Source of the DNA: Orenia metallireducens
Lineage (GTDB): Bacteria > Bacillota > Halanaerobiia > Halobacteroidales > Halobacteroidaceae
NCBI RefSeq assembly: GCF_001693735.1
Contig: NZ_LWDV01000009.1
Coordinates: 92,590-156,589, forward strand
Direction of reading: 5' to 3'
DNA: 64,000 bases
Shown here: positions 27,601 through 36,702 of the stretch, piece by piece
Numbering within the stretch: position 1 is the stretch's first letter
Layout: the number at the start of each line of letters is the position of its first letter
The notes under the pieces: model-generated
The model's input: the letters and a program-made list of their open reading frames with translations, nothing else
What the model was told of the DNA's origin: nothing
Database searches by the model: none
Made by a program: the position numbers and the translations under genes

Positions 27601-27649
27601 AATGAAATTATTTAACTCTACTATATAGGTTATATTTAGAATATTGAAT

Positions 27650-27695
27650 AAAAAATAAGCAGTGAGAAGGTATAATTATCATTGCTTATTTTTTA
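27650..27695. terminator. Bidirectional terminator
   Basis: AAAAATAAGCAGTGA pairs with TCATTGCTTATTTTT with one bulge; A- and T-runs flank the stem. It lies between the convergent SepM-like and exonuclease genes. Confidence 0.7.
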
Positions 27696-28511
27696 TAGTT
27701 TTAATAACTCAATTAAAACCTTAGCATTAGCCCTAGCATCATCGATTGCTCGATGATGATTATCTATAGAGATTGAGAAATAATCTGCTATTGTCTTTAA
27801 TTTATGATTTTCTAAATTGGGTAACTTTTCCCTTGATAGATATAAGGTATCTACTATTTGATCAATTTTACTCTTATAGTCAGGGCGATTGAACTTAAAT
27901 TTATCTACAGCAGCATCTAGGAAGGGGATATCAAAGGCCTTAATATTATGTCCAGATAATAGACTCCCTTCTTCTATGAAATCCACAAATCTAGGTAATA
28001 CTTCATAAATTGATTCTTTATCCTTTATCATTTCTGTAGTAATACCTGTAATTTTGCTTATCTTTTTTGGGACTTTCATAGCAGGATTTACTAGTGAATG
28101 GAATTCATCACAGATTTCAAAGGTATTATTTTTATTGTCTATGTTGAGTTTAACTGCAGCGATCTCAATGATTCTGCCCCAACTACAAGGTTTTAAACCT
28201 GTAGTCTCCAAATCAAAAACTATATAAGTTTTGCTATTATCTTCTTTTAGGAGGAGTATAATCTCCTTTGCTATTTCTTTTTCGATTTTACTACTTTCGA
28301 TTTTTCCTTCTAAGATTGCTGTCAAGTAATTCTTACTTCTTTTGGTTAATTCATCTTGGTTAAAGTACTTATGCCATACCTCAAAAGTATGATATAAGAA
28401 TCTATATATTTTAAGTTTTTCATGATAATATTCATTATCTTTAGTAGAAACTTCTCTATTATCTTTCAGATTTTCAGCTAATTTTATAATTGCATCTTTA
28501 ATATCTTGCAT
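27693..28511 (-). CDS. DnaQ-like DEDDh 3'-5' exonuclease
   Basis: A 272-residue nuclease. The exonuclease domain covers about the last 170 residues: FDLETTGLKP (first acidic motif), SGHNIKAFDIPFLD (second) and HHRAIDDARAN (third). The first 95 residues are a helical region I do not recognise (YRFLYHTFEVWHKYFNQDEL). I place the start at ATG 28511, not the upstream ATG at 28538, because GGGAGGAAC sits 9 bases before it. Followed upstream on the same strand by tmcAL 47 bases away. The role could be DNA polymerase proofreading or repair; it is not the polC-fused exonuclease. Confidence 0.87.
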   Translation of the reverse strand: MQDIKDAIIKLAENLKDNREVSTKDNEYYHEKLKIYRFLYHTFEVWHKYFNQDELTKRSKNYLTAILEGKIESSKIEKEIAKEIILLLKEDNSKTYIVFDLETTGLKPCSWGRIIEIAAVKLNIDNKNNTFEICDEFHSLVNPAMKVPKKISKITGITTEMIKDKESIYEVLPRFVDFIEEGSLLSGHNIKAFDIPFLDAAVDKFKFNRPDYKSKIDQIVDTLYLSREKLPNLENHKLKTIADYFSISIDNHHRAIDDARANAKVLIELLKL

Positions 28512-28557
28512 TATTTTGTTCCTCCCATGGTTCTTCAATTATTAAGGATTGACTTAA

Positions 28558-29847
28558 TTATTTTATAATTATAGGGTGTTTACGAAAATCTATATTCCCT
28601 CTTCTGAGATTATGGTTAGGGTAAGCCAAAGAATAGATATTATTTGCTTTAATATCAAGACTTAACATTTCTTGTAAAAGGCTATTTGTTTTTTGGCTAC
28701 TCCTATAATGATTTGCTACTTTTGTTATAAGAGGAAGGGTAGAATTCTCCTTTATTAATTTTAATAACTCTCTTCCTTTATGATTAAAACCTAATACTCT
28801 TAGATATTGAGGTCCTCCCCCTCTATCGAATCTATCTAGAGTTGTTTGGTCTAAATTTAATAGAATTTGGGTTAAGATTCTCTGAATTCTAGTTTGAGTG
28901 AAACATTTTGTGTTAATTAGATTTATCAATTCTTTTAAAGAACTTGACTCTATACTAGCGTCTTTAATTCTATTCTCTAACCCTCCTATAATATCCTCGA
29001 AATTCTTCAAATCATGATGGGTTATTCTTCTTAATAAAGTTAAGATAGAATTAGAGAAGTTCTCATAGAAAATTGGTCCTTTTTGTTGATTGAATTCATT
29101 CTCTAATACTGCACAGCTTTTATCTGGGAGTACTTGTTTTAGTTTTTCATCGATTAACTTTTTGTTTTGATTATAGTTTTCTTGTAAATTCTTCCTAATT
29201 GCTGAGGCACTTGCTAACTTTCTAATCTCTTGGGAATGATATCCTTCACCTTCTCTTTTAATAGTTAAAGGGGTAATGGAACTTTCCGATTGGATTAGTG
29301 CTTTAATATACTCAATTCCTAAAATATTATTAGGGTTATTTAATATTTGAATATATTTTTCAGATGATTTTTTAAATTCATCCTGATTAGCTTTAATATA
29401 CTCTACCAAGGCTTGACTTCTAGCTTGGGGATAAGAGAGCCCTGTTGAAAGGCTAGCCTTAATTTTCTTACTGACTTCTGTAGGTTCATTAGCTATGATT
29501 TTAGCAATCTGCTTTAAAGGTTCAATCTCACCCAATTCACTACCAAAGCAGATAAAGTCTACAATTTTAGTTGCTTCAAGTAACCTAATTGCACCAAATG
29601 CAAAATATTCAGCACTTCTAACAGAGTAGGAAACTGGAAGTTGAATCACTAAATCTACCCCAGAATTCAGTGCCACCTCTGTTCGAGCCCATTGGTTGAC
29701 TATAGCGGGTTCTCCACGTTGTAAGAAAGCTCCACTCATAATGCAGATACAAGCATCTGCTTGGCTTGCTTCTAAAGATTTCTCTATATGTAATCGGTGC
29801 CCTTGATGAAAAGGGTTATATTCTGTGATAATTCCAAGAACTTTCAT
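28558..29847 (-). CDS. tmcAL: tRNA(Met) cytidine acetate ligase TmcAL
   Basis: A 429-residue nucleotidyltransferase-fold enzyme, the Firmicutes YlbM family, which activates acetate with ATP and makes N4-acetylcytidine at the wobble base of elongator tRNA-Met. Seen: GIITEYNPFHQGHRLHI (HxGH motif), SGAFLQRGEPA, NQWARTEVALNSGVDLVIQLP, FGSELGEI, and a second-half HGLE-like helical domain. ATG after AGGAGGAAAAT. It is divergent from pta-ackA, which handles acetate; this neighbourhood is a plausible functional link. Confidence 0.93.
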   Translation of the reverse strand: MKVLGIITEYNPFHQGHRLHIEKSLEASQADACICIMSGAFLQRGEPAIVNQWARTEVALNSGVDLVIQLPVSYSVRSAEYFAFGAIRLLEATKIVDFICFGSELGEIEPLKQIAKIIANEPTEVSKKIKASLSTGLSYPQARSQALVEYIKANQDEFKKSSEKYIQILNNPNNILGIEYIKALIQSESSITPLTIKREGEGYHSQEIRKLASASAIRKNLQENYNQNKKLIDEKLKQVLPDKSCAVLENEFNQQKGPIFYENFSNSILTLLRRITHHDLKNFEDIIGGLENRIKDASIESSSLKELINLINTKCFTQTRIQRILTQILLNLDQTTLDRFDRGGGPQYLRVLGFNHKGRELLKLIKENSTLPLITKVANHYRSSQKTNSLLQEMLSLDIKANNIYSLAYPNHNLRRGNIDFRKHPIIIK

Positions 29848-30454
29848 TAATTTTCCTCCTAATTTTTATCGTATAGGTTTTATTTAATCTATAATTTATA
29901 TTCCGGTTATTAGTAATAAATGATAATAGGTAATGGTTAGAAATTTTTCGTTACGGGTCATTTGTCATTTGCTACTATACTATTATAGAGATATTAAAGT
30001 CAAATATCAATTTACTAGTATAAATTTAACCTCTTTATAAGAAAATAATTTTAGAAATTTTCGTTTATTATATAGTGGGAAAAAGAATTTAAATTTATTT
30101 TTAATATAAAACGCTACTAGTTCTTATCAAATGGGAAAAGATACAAAATATTTAATTCACAGATATTATTCTAAGACTATTTTCTTAAAATATCTTTAAA
30201 TATGTAAGGCTAACCATTTATTATAGCTTATAAACCTGAGAATTACTATAGTTATTAATGTGAAATTTTTAATCAGTATATATTGATTAATTGTCAGATA
30301 ATTAGAAACATTATGATTAAATTGACTTTTGTCATTATTTAAACTATAAATATTTTATCAAAAAAACAAGGAATTTGCATAGTATATATAGTAATTATAA
30401 AGATGAATAAGAAGAATTAATAACATTACAATTTAGTGCTAAGGGGGATAAAAT
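29848..30454. other. Divergent intergenic region between tmcAL and pta
   Basis: About 600 bases with no ORF. It holds an imperfect inverted repeat at 29911-29977 (TAATAAATGATAATAG against CATTTGTCATTTGCTA) and a pta promoter: TTGACT (30322-30327), 17 bp, TATAAA (30345-30350). The rest is AT-rich with nothing recognised. Confidence 0.5.
30322..30350 (+). promoter_or_regulatory. Probable pta promoter
   Basis: TTGACT and TATAAA with 17-bp spacing, about 100 bases before the pta start. Confidence 0.5.
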
Positions 30455-31453
30455 ATGAGTTTTATAGGAATGATTCATGATAAGGCAAAAAGTGATAGAA
30501 AAAAGATTGTTCTGCCAGAAGGAACTGAACCAAGAATGATTAAAGCTGTTCCTATTATTTTAGAAAAAGAGATTGCTGATATTATATTATTGGGTGATGA
30601 ACAAGAGATTAAAGATGTAGCTTTAGAGCATGGTGTAGATTTAATAGGGGCTGAAATCATTAATCCACTAGAATCAGATAAGTTAAGTGATTATGCTAAT
30701 ACTTATTATGAGTTAAGAAAGCATAAAGGTGTTACTTTAGAAGATGCTCAAGAGCAGATCAAAGACCCTTTGTACTATGGAGCAATGATGGTTAAAAAAG
30801 GAGATGCTGATGGTAAGGTAGCAGGTGCTGCCAACTCTACTGGAAATGTATTACGTGCAGCTATTAAGATAGTGGGTACTGCTGAGGGGATTTCTGTTAT
30901 CTCAGGAGCATTTATTATGATTGTACAAGATAAAGATTTTGGTACAGATGGATTGATGGTATTTGGAGATTGTGCTGTAAATCCAGCTCCAAATGCAAAT
31001 CAATTGGCTGAAATTGCTATCTCTTCTGCAAAGACAGCTAAGGATTTAGCTGGTATTGATCCAAAAGTAGCTATGTTATCCTTCTCTACAAATGGCAGTG
31101 CTAAGCATGAGCTTGTAGATAAAGTACAACAGGCTACTAAAATAGCCCAAGAAGCTCAACCAGAGTTAGAGATAGATGGAGAGATGCAATCAGATGCAGC
31201 AATTGTACCTGTGGTTGCTCAGAAGAAGTATCCTAATAGTGAAATTGCAGGAAATGCTAATGTATTAATCTTCCCGGATTTAGAGGCAGGAAACATCTGT
31301 TATAAATTGGTTCAGAGGTTAGCACATGCAGAGGCTATTGGACCTATCCTACAGGGTGTAGCAAAGCCAGTTAATGATTTATCCCGTGGATGTAATGTTC
31401 AAGATATTGTAAATGTAGTAGCAATTACTGCAGTACAAGCTCAGAATTGCTAA
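30455..31453 (+). CDS. pta: Phosphate acetyltransferase
   Basis: A 332-residue enzyme making acetyl phosphate and CoA from acetyl-CoA and phosphate. Single-domain Firmicutes form, with KKIVLPEGTEPRMIKA at the start and DGEMQSDAAIVP, ANVLIFPDLEAGNI and LQGVAKPVNDLSRG toward the end. ATG after AAGGGGGAT. First gene of pta-ackA, giving ATP and acetate as fermentation end product. Confidence 0.97.
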   Translation: MSFIGMIHDKAKSDRKKIVLPEGTEPRMIKAVPIILEKEIADIILLGDEQEIKDVALEHGVDLIGAEIINPLESDKLSDYANTYYELRKHKGVTLEDAQEQIKDPLYYGAMMVKKGDADGKVAGAANSTGNVLRAAIKIVGTAEGISVISGAFIMIVQDKDFGTDGLMVFGDCAVNPAPNANQLAEIAISSAKTAKDLAGIDPKVAMLSFSTNGSAKHELVDKVQQATKIAQEAQPELEIDGEMQSDAAIVPVVAQKKYPNSEIAGNANVLIFPDLEAGNICYKLVQRLAHAEAIGPILQGVAKPVNDLSRGCNVQDIVNVVAITAVQAQNC

Positions 31454-31524
31454 GTTTAATTAGTGGTATAAATGGTACATAGTTTAATGATTAGTAAGTA
31501 AATAGAATTAAGGAGGAAACAAAC

Positions 31525-32718
31525 ATGAAAATTTTAGTAATCAATAGTGGTAGTTCATCAATTAAGTATCAATTAATTAATATGGAAGACGAGAGTGTTT
31601 TAGCCAAAGGCTTAGTTGAAAGAATCGGAATTGAAGGTTCCCGCTTAGAGCAAGAGAATGGTGATGGAAATGAATTTGAAGTAGTACAAGATATTCCTGA
31701 CCATTCTGTGGGAATGGAGCTAGTAATTGACTCTTTAACTGGAGATAAAGGTGTTATTTCTAGTGTAGATGAAATTCAAGCTGTAGGTCATAGGGTTGTA
31801 CAAGGTGGAGATACTTTTGATAAGTCAGTAGTTGTGAATGATCAAGTTAAGAAAGATATTGATAGATGGGCTTCATTGGCACCATTACATAACCCAGCTA
31901 ACCTGATGGGGATTGAAGTGTGTGAAAAACTAATGCCTCATGCAAAGCAGGTAGCAGTATTTGATTCTGCATTCCATCAAAGTATGCCAGAAGAAGTATA
32001 TATGTATGCTTTGCCATATGAATTATATGAAAAACACTCTATTAGACGTTATGGAGCTCATGGTACTTCTCATAAATTTGTAGCAGCTCAAGTAGCAAAA
32101 GAGATGGGTAAAGATATTGAAGATTTAAAGATTATTACTTGCCATTTAGGTAATGGAGCAAGTGTAACTGCTGTTAAGAATGGTAAATCATATGATACAA
32201 GTATGGGACTTACCCCATTAGAAGGGTTAGTAATGGGAACTCGTTGTGGAGATATCGATCCTGCTATTATACCTTTTGTAATGGAGAAAGAAGGACTATC
32301 TCCACAAGAAATGGATCATCTAATGAATAAAGAGAGTGGTTTATTAGGAGTTTCTGGTGTCAGCAGTGATATGAGAGATATAGAAGAAGGTGCTGAGAAT
32401 GGAAATAATAGAGCTAAATTAGCATATGATATATTCATTTATAGAGTTAAGAAGTATATTGGTTCTTATGCTGCCGTTATGAATGGTGTTGATGCAATTG
32501 TCTTTACAGCAGGAATTGGTGAGAATGCTATTGAATTAAGAGAAAAAATCTGTGCTGATTTAGATTACCTAGGAATCAAGTTAGATGCTGAAAAGAATAA
32601 TGTTAGAGGAAAGGCAACTGAAATCAATGCCGATGATTCTAAAGTGAAGATATTTATTATCCCAACTAATGAAGAATTGGTTATTGCTCGTGATACAAAG
32701 GAATTAGTGGGTAATTAA
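31525..32718 (+). CDS. ackA: Acetate kinase
   Basis: A 397-residue ASKHA-fold kinase converting acetyl phosphate and ADP to acetate and ATP. Signatures: LVINSGSSSIKYQL, GHRVVQGG, FDSAFHQSMPE, RRYGAHGTSHKFV, HLGNGASV, GVSGVSSDMRD and FTAGIGENA. Start ATG after AAGGAGGAAA. It lies 71 bases after pta. Confidence 0.98.
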   Translation: MKILVINSGSSSIKYQLINMEDESVLAKGLVERIGIEGSRLEQENGDGNEFEVVQDIPDHSVGMELVIDSLTGDKGVISSVDEIQAVGHRVVQGGDTFDKSVVVNDQVKKDIDRWASLAPLHNPANLMGIEVCEKLMPHAKQVAVFDSAFHQSMPEEVYMYALPYELYEKHSIRRYGAHGTSHKFVAAQVAKEMGKDIEDLKIITCHLGNGASVTAVKNGKSYDTSMGLTPLEGLVMGTRCGDIDPAIIPFVMEKEGLSPQEMDHLMNKESGLLGVSGVSSDMRDIEEGAENGNNRAKLAYDIFIYRVKKYIGSYAAVMNGVDAIVFTAGIGENAIELREKICADLDYLGIKLDAEKNNVRGKATEINADDSKVKIFIIPTNEELVIARDTKELVGN

Positions 32719-32729
32719 AACAAAAATTC

Positions 32730-32759
32730 TTGACAACAAGGCAAGAGCTATATTATAAT
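32730..32759 (+). promoter_or_regulatory. Promoter of yceD-rpmF
   Basis: TTGACA (32730-32735) and TATAAT (32754-32759) with an 18-bp spacer; start point about 25 bases before the yceD ATG. Confidence 0.75.
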
Positions 32760-32788
32760 GAATAATGTTGTCCTAGAGGTGATTATAT

Positions 32789-33271
32789 ATGAATATAAGA
32801 GTAAATGTTGAAAGTATTAAAGAAAATCTAGGGACTAATTTAAAGCAAGAATTTGATATTTTTTTAGAAGATATGCTTATACAGGGTAGAGAGGTATCTT
32901 TTGAAAACCCAGCTAAACTTGATATAACTATAATCAATTCCAATAAGGAATATATAGTTATGGGTCATGTGAAGTTAAGAGCCGTCTTGCCTTGTAGTCG
33001 ATGTTTAGAGGAGTTCTTTATGCCTTTAGAGTTTGACTTTAATTTTGAATTGTCTAAAGAAGAGATAGTAGATGATGAAATTAATGTCGGAGAAGGTTTG
33101 CTTAAAGAGCTAAGATTAGCTTTTCCTATGCAGGCTGTCTGTAATGAAGAGTGTAAAGGATTATGTCCAAGTTGTGGTAACAATTTAAATCGAGAAGATT
33201 GTGATTGTTTTATGCATAAGGTTGATCCAAGACTAGCTAAATTACAGAAGTTATTAAAGGAAGATAAGTAA
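32789..33271 (+). CDS. YceD/DUF177 family protein (large-subunit rRNA accumulation)
   Basis: A 160-residue protein of the YceD family, regularly paired with rpmF and linked to 23S rRNA accumulation in other bacteria and plants. CSRCLEEF in the middle and the C-terminal CNEECKGLCPSCGNNLN give the family's Cys pairs. ATG after AGAGGTGAT. It lies 60 bases before rpmF and shares its promoter and terminator. Confidence 0.9.
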   Translation: MNIRVNVESIKENLGTNLKQEFDIFLEDMLIQGREVSFENPAKLDITIINSNKEYIVMGHVKLRAVLPCSRCLEEFFMPLEFDFNFELSKEEIVDDEINVGEGLLKELRLAFPMQAVCNEECKGLCPSCGNNLNREDCDCFMHKVDPRLAKLQKLLKEDK

Positions 33272-33331
33272 TTGGGTAGTTATAGAATTTCTATATAACA
33301 TATGATGTACTAATGTAAGGAGGTGTTTGTA

Positions 33332-33499
33332 GTGGCAGTACCTAAGCGAAGAACCTCAAAAACTCGTAAGAGAAAAAGAAGAACGCACTGGAAGTTGAAT
33401 GCTCCAAACATTGTGGAATGTCCACAATGCCATGAGCCAAAATTATCTCACCGTGTATGTCCTGATTGTGGATACTACGATGGAAGAAAAGTGAAATAA
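33332..33499 (+). CDS. rpmF: Ribosomal protein bL32
   Basis: A 55-residue protein: [20 protein letters not shown] at the start, then the zinc ribbon CPQC...CPDC, so this is the zinc-binding (C+) form. GTG start at 33332 follows AAGGAGGTG. Standard yceD-rpmF-fab gene order. Confidence 0.96.
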   Translation: MAVPKRRTSKTRKRKRRTHWKLNAPNIVECPQCHEPKLSHRVCPDCGYYDGRKVK

Positions 33500-33510
33500 T
33501 TATCATAGAT

Positions 33511-33552
33511 AAGAGCAAAGTGGAATTTTTCCACTTTGCTCTTTTTGTTTTT
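33511..33552 (+). terminator. Terminator of yceD-rpmF
   Basis: AGAGCAAAGTGGAA pairs with TTCCACTTTGCTCT around a T loop, followed by TTTTTGTTTTT. It partly insulates the fab operon, which has its own promoter. Confidence 0.85.
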
Positions 33553-34000
33553 ATAAGTATAATAGATTTTAATATTTTTTATATAATTAAAATATTATGG
33601 ATATTATATTTACATAAAGCGGAGATTTCACAAATCTTAGTTAATTATAGATTTTAGTATTGGATTAATATATGAATAAGTTTAAAGTAGAACTTCATTG
33701 GTATGTTGCAATAATTTTCATAAAGAAGATATAAATCAAAACCTTTTTTGACGCAGACTAAAATCTGACTAAAATCCGATTTAAAAACTTAATTTATTTA
33801 ATTTTTTAATCTGTATTTATCTGCATAAACCTGGGTCTAAATCTTCTTTTGGTATTGATTTTAATATGAAGAACTTTAATTCAATCTATATAGTTAAGTT
33901 AATTACGGTGGATAAAGATACTATATCTAGTAGATTTGTTGTTCTTTTAATACAAAATATAGAATTTAGTAAAAAAGATAAAAAGTATCTAAATAAAATC
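33553..34000. other. Non-coding gap before fapR
   Basis: About 450 bases without a convincing gene. A segment at 33747-33835 has mixed composition with short related motifs (GACGCAGACT, ATCTGACT, TTATCTGCATAAA) that look like a worn intergenic repeat. A 60-codon open frame at 33866-34048 has no ribosome-binding site and was not accepted. Confidence 0.4.
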
Positions 34001-34061
34001 TTGCAATGGCAGAAAAATTTATATATAATAACTATAGAAATTAATTAGTATCAGGTCCTAA
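34001..34061 (+). promoter_or_regulatory. fapR promoter with FapR operator
   Basis: TTGCAA (34001-34006) and TATAAT (34024-34029) are 17 bp apart. Just after the start point lies TTAGTATCAGGTCCTAA (34045-34061), close to the 17-bp FapR box of Bacillus. This implies feedback by malonyl-CoA on the whole fab operon. Confidence 0.7.
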
Positions 34062-34089
34062 AAGGAGCTTTTAATAGGTGGTAAAAAAT

Positions 34090-34668
34090 ATGAGAAGATT
34101 GACTAAAGCTGAACGTCAAGAGAATTTAAAGGAACGATTAGATGAAGACCCTTTTTTAATTGATCGGGAATTGGCAGAATTATTTAATGTCAGTATTCAA
34201 ACTATACGTTTAGATAGATTGGAATTGGGTATACCTGAAGTCAGAGAGCGAATTAAATCTGTTGCTAGACAGGCAAGTTCTAAAGTTAAATCGGTACAGA
34301 GTGAGGAGATTATTGGAGAATTGATTGATATTCAACTTAATGATAGTGGTATCTCTATCTTAGAGAGTACTGAAGAGTTAGTATTAGAAAAGAGTAAGAT
34401 AGTGCGTGGACATCATATCTTTGCTCAAGCTAATTCTTTAGCTGTAGCGATCATTGATGCTGATGTTGCTTTGACTGGTTCAGCAGAAGTTAGATATAAT
34501 CGACCGGTCTATGTTGGTGAAAGATTAGTAGCAAAGGCCAAGGTAGAGAAGATAAAAGGGAATAGATTTTACGTAAAGGTAGAAACTAAGATTAACGGGG
34601 AAAGTGTTTTTAATGGAGAGTTCATCATATTCTCTATTGAAGATGACCTGATGAATAAGGAGGGTTGA
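34090..34668 (+). CDS. fapR: Fatty acid biosynthesis repressor FapR
   Basis: A 192-residue malonyl-CoA-responsive repressor. N-terminal HTH (FNVSIQTIRLDRLELGIPE), linker helix, then hot-dog fold effector domain (ARGHHxFAQANSLAVA-like RGHHIFAQANSLAVAIIDAD). I take ATG 34090 as start since MRRLTKAERQ aligns with Bacillus FapR; an in-frame GTG at 34078 would add four residues. Operator-like box directly upstream. First gene of the fapR-plsX-fabH-fabK-fabD-fabG-acpP operon; plsX begins 5 bases after its TGA. Confidence 0.95.
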   Translation: MRRLTKAERQENLKERLDEDPFLIDRELAELFNVSIQTIRLDRLELGIPEVRERIKSVARQASSKVKSVQSEEIIGELIDIQLNDSGISILESTEELVLEKSKIVRGHHIFAQANSLAVAIIDADVALTGSAEVRYNRPVYVGERLVAKAKVEKIKGNRFYVKVETKINGESVFNGEFIIFSIEDDLMNKEG

Positions 34669-34672
34669 TCCG

Positions 34673-35662
34673 TTGAAGATTATTGTTGATGCTATGGGAG
34701 GAGACCATGCTCCTTATGAGATTGTAAAAGGGGCTATTGAAGCAAGTCAAGAGATTGATTCTAAACTTATCTTAGTAGGAATTGAAGAAAAAGTTAAGAA
34801 GGAACTTGCTAAATATACATATGATAAAGATAAGATAGAGATTTACCATGCCTCTGAAGTTATTGGTATGAATGAATCACCAGCCAAAGCATTAAGAAAG
34901 AAGAAAGATTCTTCAATTGTTGTAGGTTCTAAGATGGTGAAAGAGGGAGCAGGTGATGCTTTTGTATCAGCAGGAAGTACAGGAGCGGTAATGGCAAGTA
35001 GTCTGCTTAAAACTGGCCGTATCAAAGGGATAAAAAGACCTGCAATTGCTACAGTATTTCCTACATTAAAGGAAGAGACACTTCTTTTAGATATGGGGGC
35101 AAATGTGGATAGTAAGCCAGAGCATTTAGTGCAACATGCTTTGATGGGGCAGATTTATGCTAAGAACTTATTAGATAAAAAAAATCCCACAGTAGGCTTA
35201 TTAAGTATTGGTGAAGAAGAGAAAAAAGGAAATGAATTGACCATTGAAACACATAAATTATTAAAAGAGATGGATAATATAAATTTTGTAGGTAATGTTG
35301 AAGGGCGTGATATCTTCACAGGAAAGTATGATGTCATCTTATGTGAAGGATTTGTAGGAAATGTTGTCTTAAAGACTACCGAAGGCTTAGCTTCTGCATT
35401 ATTTAAAATTATTAAGCGGGAGATCACAGCAACCTTCTTAGGCAAAATTGGTGCTCTATTATTAAAGTCTGCCTTTAAAAGGGTAGCTAAAAAGATGGAT
35501 TATACTGAATATGGTGGTGCTCCGCTATTAGGCATAGATGGTATAACGATAATTAGCCATGGTAGTTCTAATGCTAAGGCTATAAAGAATGCTATAAAGA
35601 ATGCTGAAAAGGGAATAAAAGCAGATTTGATAAATTTAATTAAAGCTAATATAGAAAGCTAA
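34673..35662 (+). CDS. plsX: Phosphate acyltransferase PlsX
   Basis: A 329-residue enzyme making acyl-phosphate from acyl-ACP for phospholipid synthesis. KIIVDAMGGDHAP at the start, SAGSTGAVMAS, ATVFPT, DMGANVD and CEGFVGNVVLKTTEG are family hallmarks. TTG start after AAGGAGG, tightly coupled to fapR. Confidence 0.96.
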   Translation: MKIIVDAMGGDHAPYEIVKGAIEASQEIDSKLILVGIEEKVKKELAKYTYDKDKIEIYHASEVIGMNESPAKALRKKKDSSIVVGSKMVKEGAGDAFVSAGSTGAVMASSLLKTGRIKGIKRPAIATVFPTLKEETLLLDMGANVDSKPEHLVQHALMGQIYAKNLLDKKNPTVGLLSIGEEEKKGNELTIETHKLLKEMDNINFVGNVEGRDIFTGKYDVILCEGFVGNVVLKTTEGLASALFKIIKREITATFLGKIGALLLKSAFKRVAKKMDYTEYGGAPLLGIDGITIISHGSSNAKAIKNAIKNAEKGIKADLINLIKANIES

Positions 35663-35684
35663 TATTGAGGGGAAGGACTGGTAA

Positions 35685-36686
35685 GTGATTATGGTACGAG
35701 AACTTAGAAGAGCTAAGATTGCAGGAGTGGGTTCTTTTGCTCCTGAGAAGGTCCTAACAAATAATGAATTAGAAGAGATGGTAGATACTAGTGATGATTG
35801 GATAACGACTAGAACAGGGATAAAAGAGAGAAGAATTGCTGAAGATGATATATCGACCTCTGACTTGGCTTATGAGGCGGCTAAAAATGCGTTAGCAGAT
35901 GCAGGGTTAGAAGCAGAGGATTTAGACTTAATTTTAGTAGCTACCGCTACTCCTGATTATTTAGCATTTCCCTCCACTGCTTGTGTGCTACAAGATAAAT
36001 TGGGAATTAAAGGTATCCCTGCTTTTGATTTGGTAGCAGCTTGTTCTGGATTTGTTTATGGTATATCTGTTGCTACTCAATATATTGAAACAGGTGCTTA
36101 TGATAATGTTTTAGTAATTGGTGCTGAAACACTATCTAAGATTATTAACTGGGAGGATAGAGGTACTTGTGTCTTATTTGGTGATGGGGCAGGAGCAGCA
36201 ATCTTAACTCCTACCAAATCAGGTGGTATCTTATCAAATGTTATTGGAGCAGATGGAGAGCAGAATGAAGTTCTAATAGTACGTGGAGGGGGATCTAAGA
36301 GACCCTTTTCTCAACAGATTATTGATGAAGGACTACATTATTTAGAGATGGAAGGTAATCCTGTCTTTAAATTTGCTGTTAGAATCTTAGGAAAGGCAGC
36401 TATTCAAGCTTTAAAAAAGGCTGGATTAACTAGAGATGATATTGATTTCTTGATTCCACATCAAGCCAATATTAGAATCATTGATGCTGCAGCTAAAAGA
36501 TTGAAGTTAGATAGAGAGCAGATTTATGTAAATCTTGATCAATATGGGAATACTTCTGCAGCATCAATTCCTCTTGCTCTAGATGCAGCTGTGAAGGAAG
36601 GCAAAATTAAGAGTGGAGATATAGTTGTTCTTGTTGGCTTTGGAGCAGGGTTAACTTGGGGAGCTACAGTTATTGAATGGGTTTAA
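35685..36686 (+). CDS. fabH: Beta-ketoacyl-ACP synthase III
   Basis: A 333-residue initiating condensing enzyme joining acetyl-CoA and malonyl-ACP. Catalytic triad: Cys in DLVAACSGF, His in IPHQANIRI and Asn in YGNTSAAS. GTG 35685 lies 8 bases after GGAAGG; ATG 35691 is an alternative start. Confidence 0.97.
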   Translation: MIMVRELRRAKIAGVGSFAPEKVLTNNELEEMVDTSDDWITTRTGIKERRIAEDDISTSDLAYEAAKNALADAGLEAEDLDLILVATATPDYLAFPSTACVLQDKLGIKGIPAFDLVAACSGFVYGISVATQYIETGAYDNVLVIGAETLSKIINWEDRGTCVLFGDGAGAAILTPTKSGGILSNVIGADGEQNEVLIVRGGGSKRPFSQQIIDEGLHYLEMEGNPVFKFAVRILGKAAIQALKKAGLTRDDIDFLIPHQANIRIIDAAAKRLKLDREQIYVNLDQYGNTSAASIPLALDAAVKEGKIKSGDIVVLVGFGAGLTWGATVIEWV

Positions 36687-36702
36687 AGGGAGGTAGATTA
36701 AA

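Noticed and set aside
33866..34048. A 60-codon ORF before fapR
   Set aside because: No ribosome-binding site, AT-driven composition, and it overlaps the fapR promoter.
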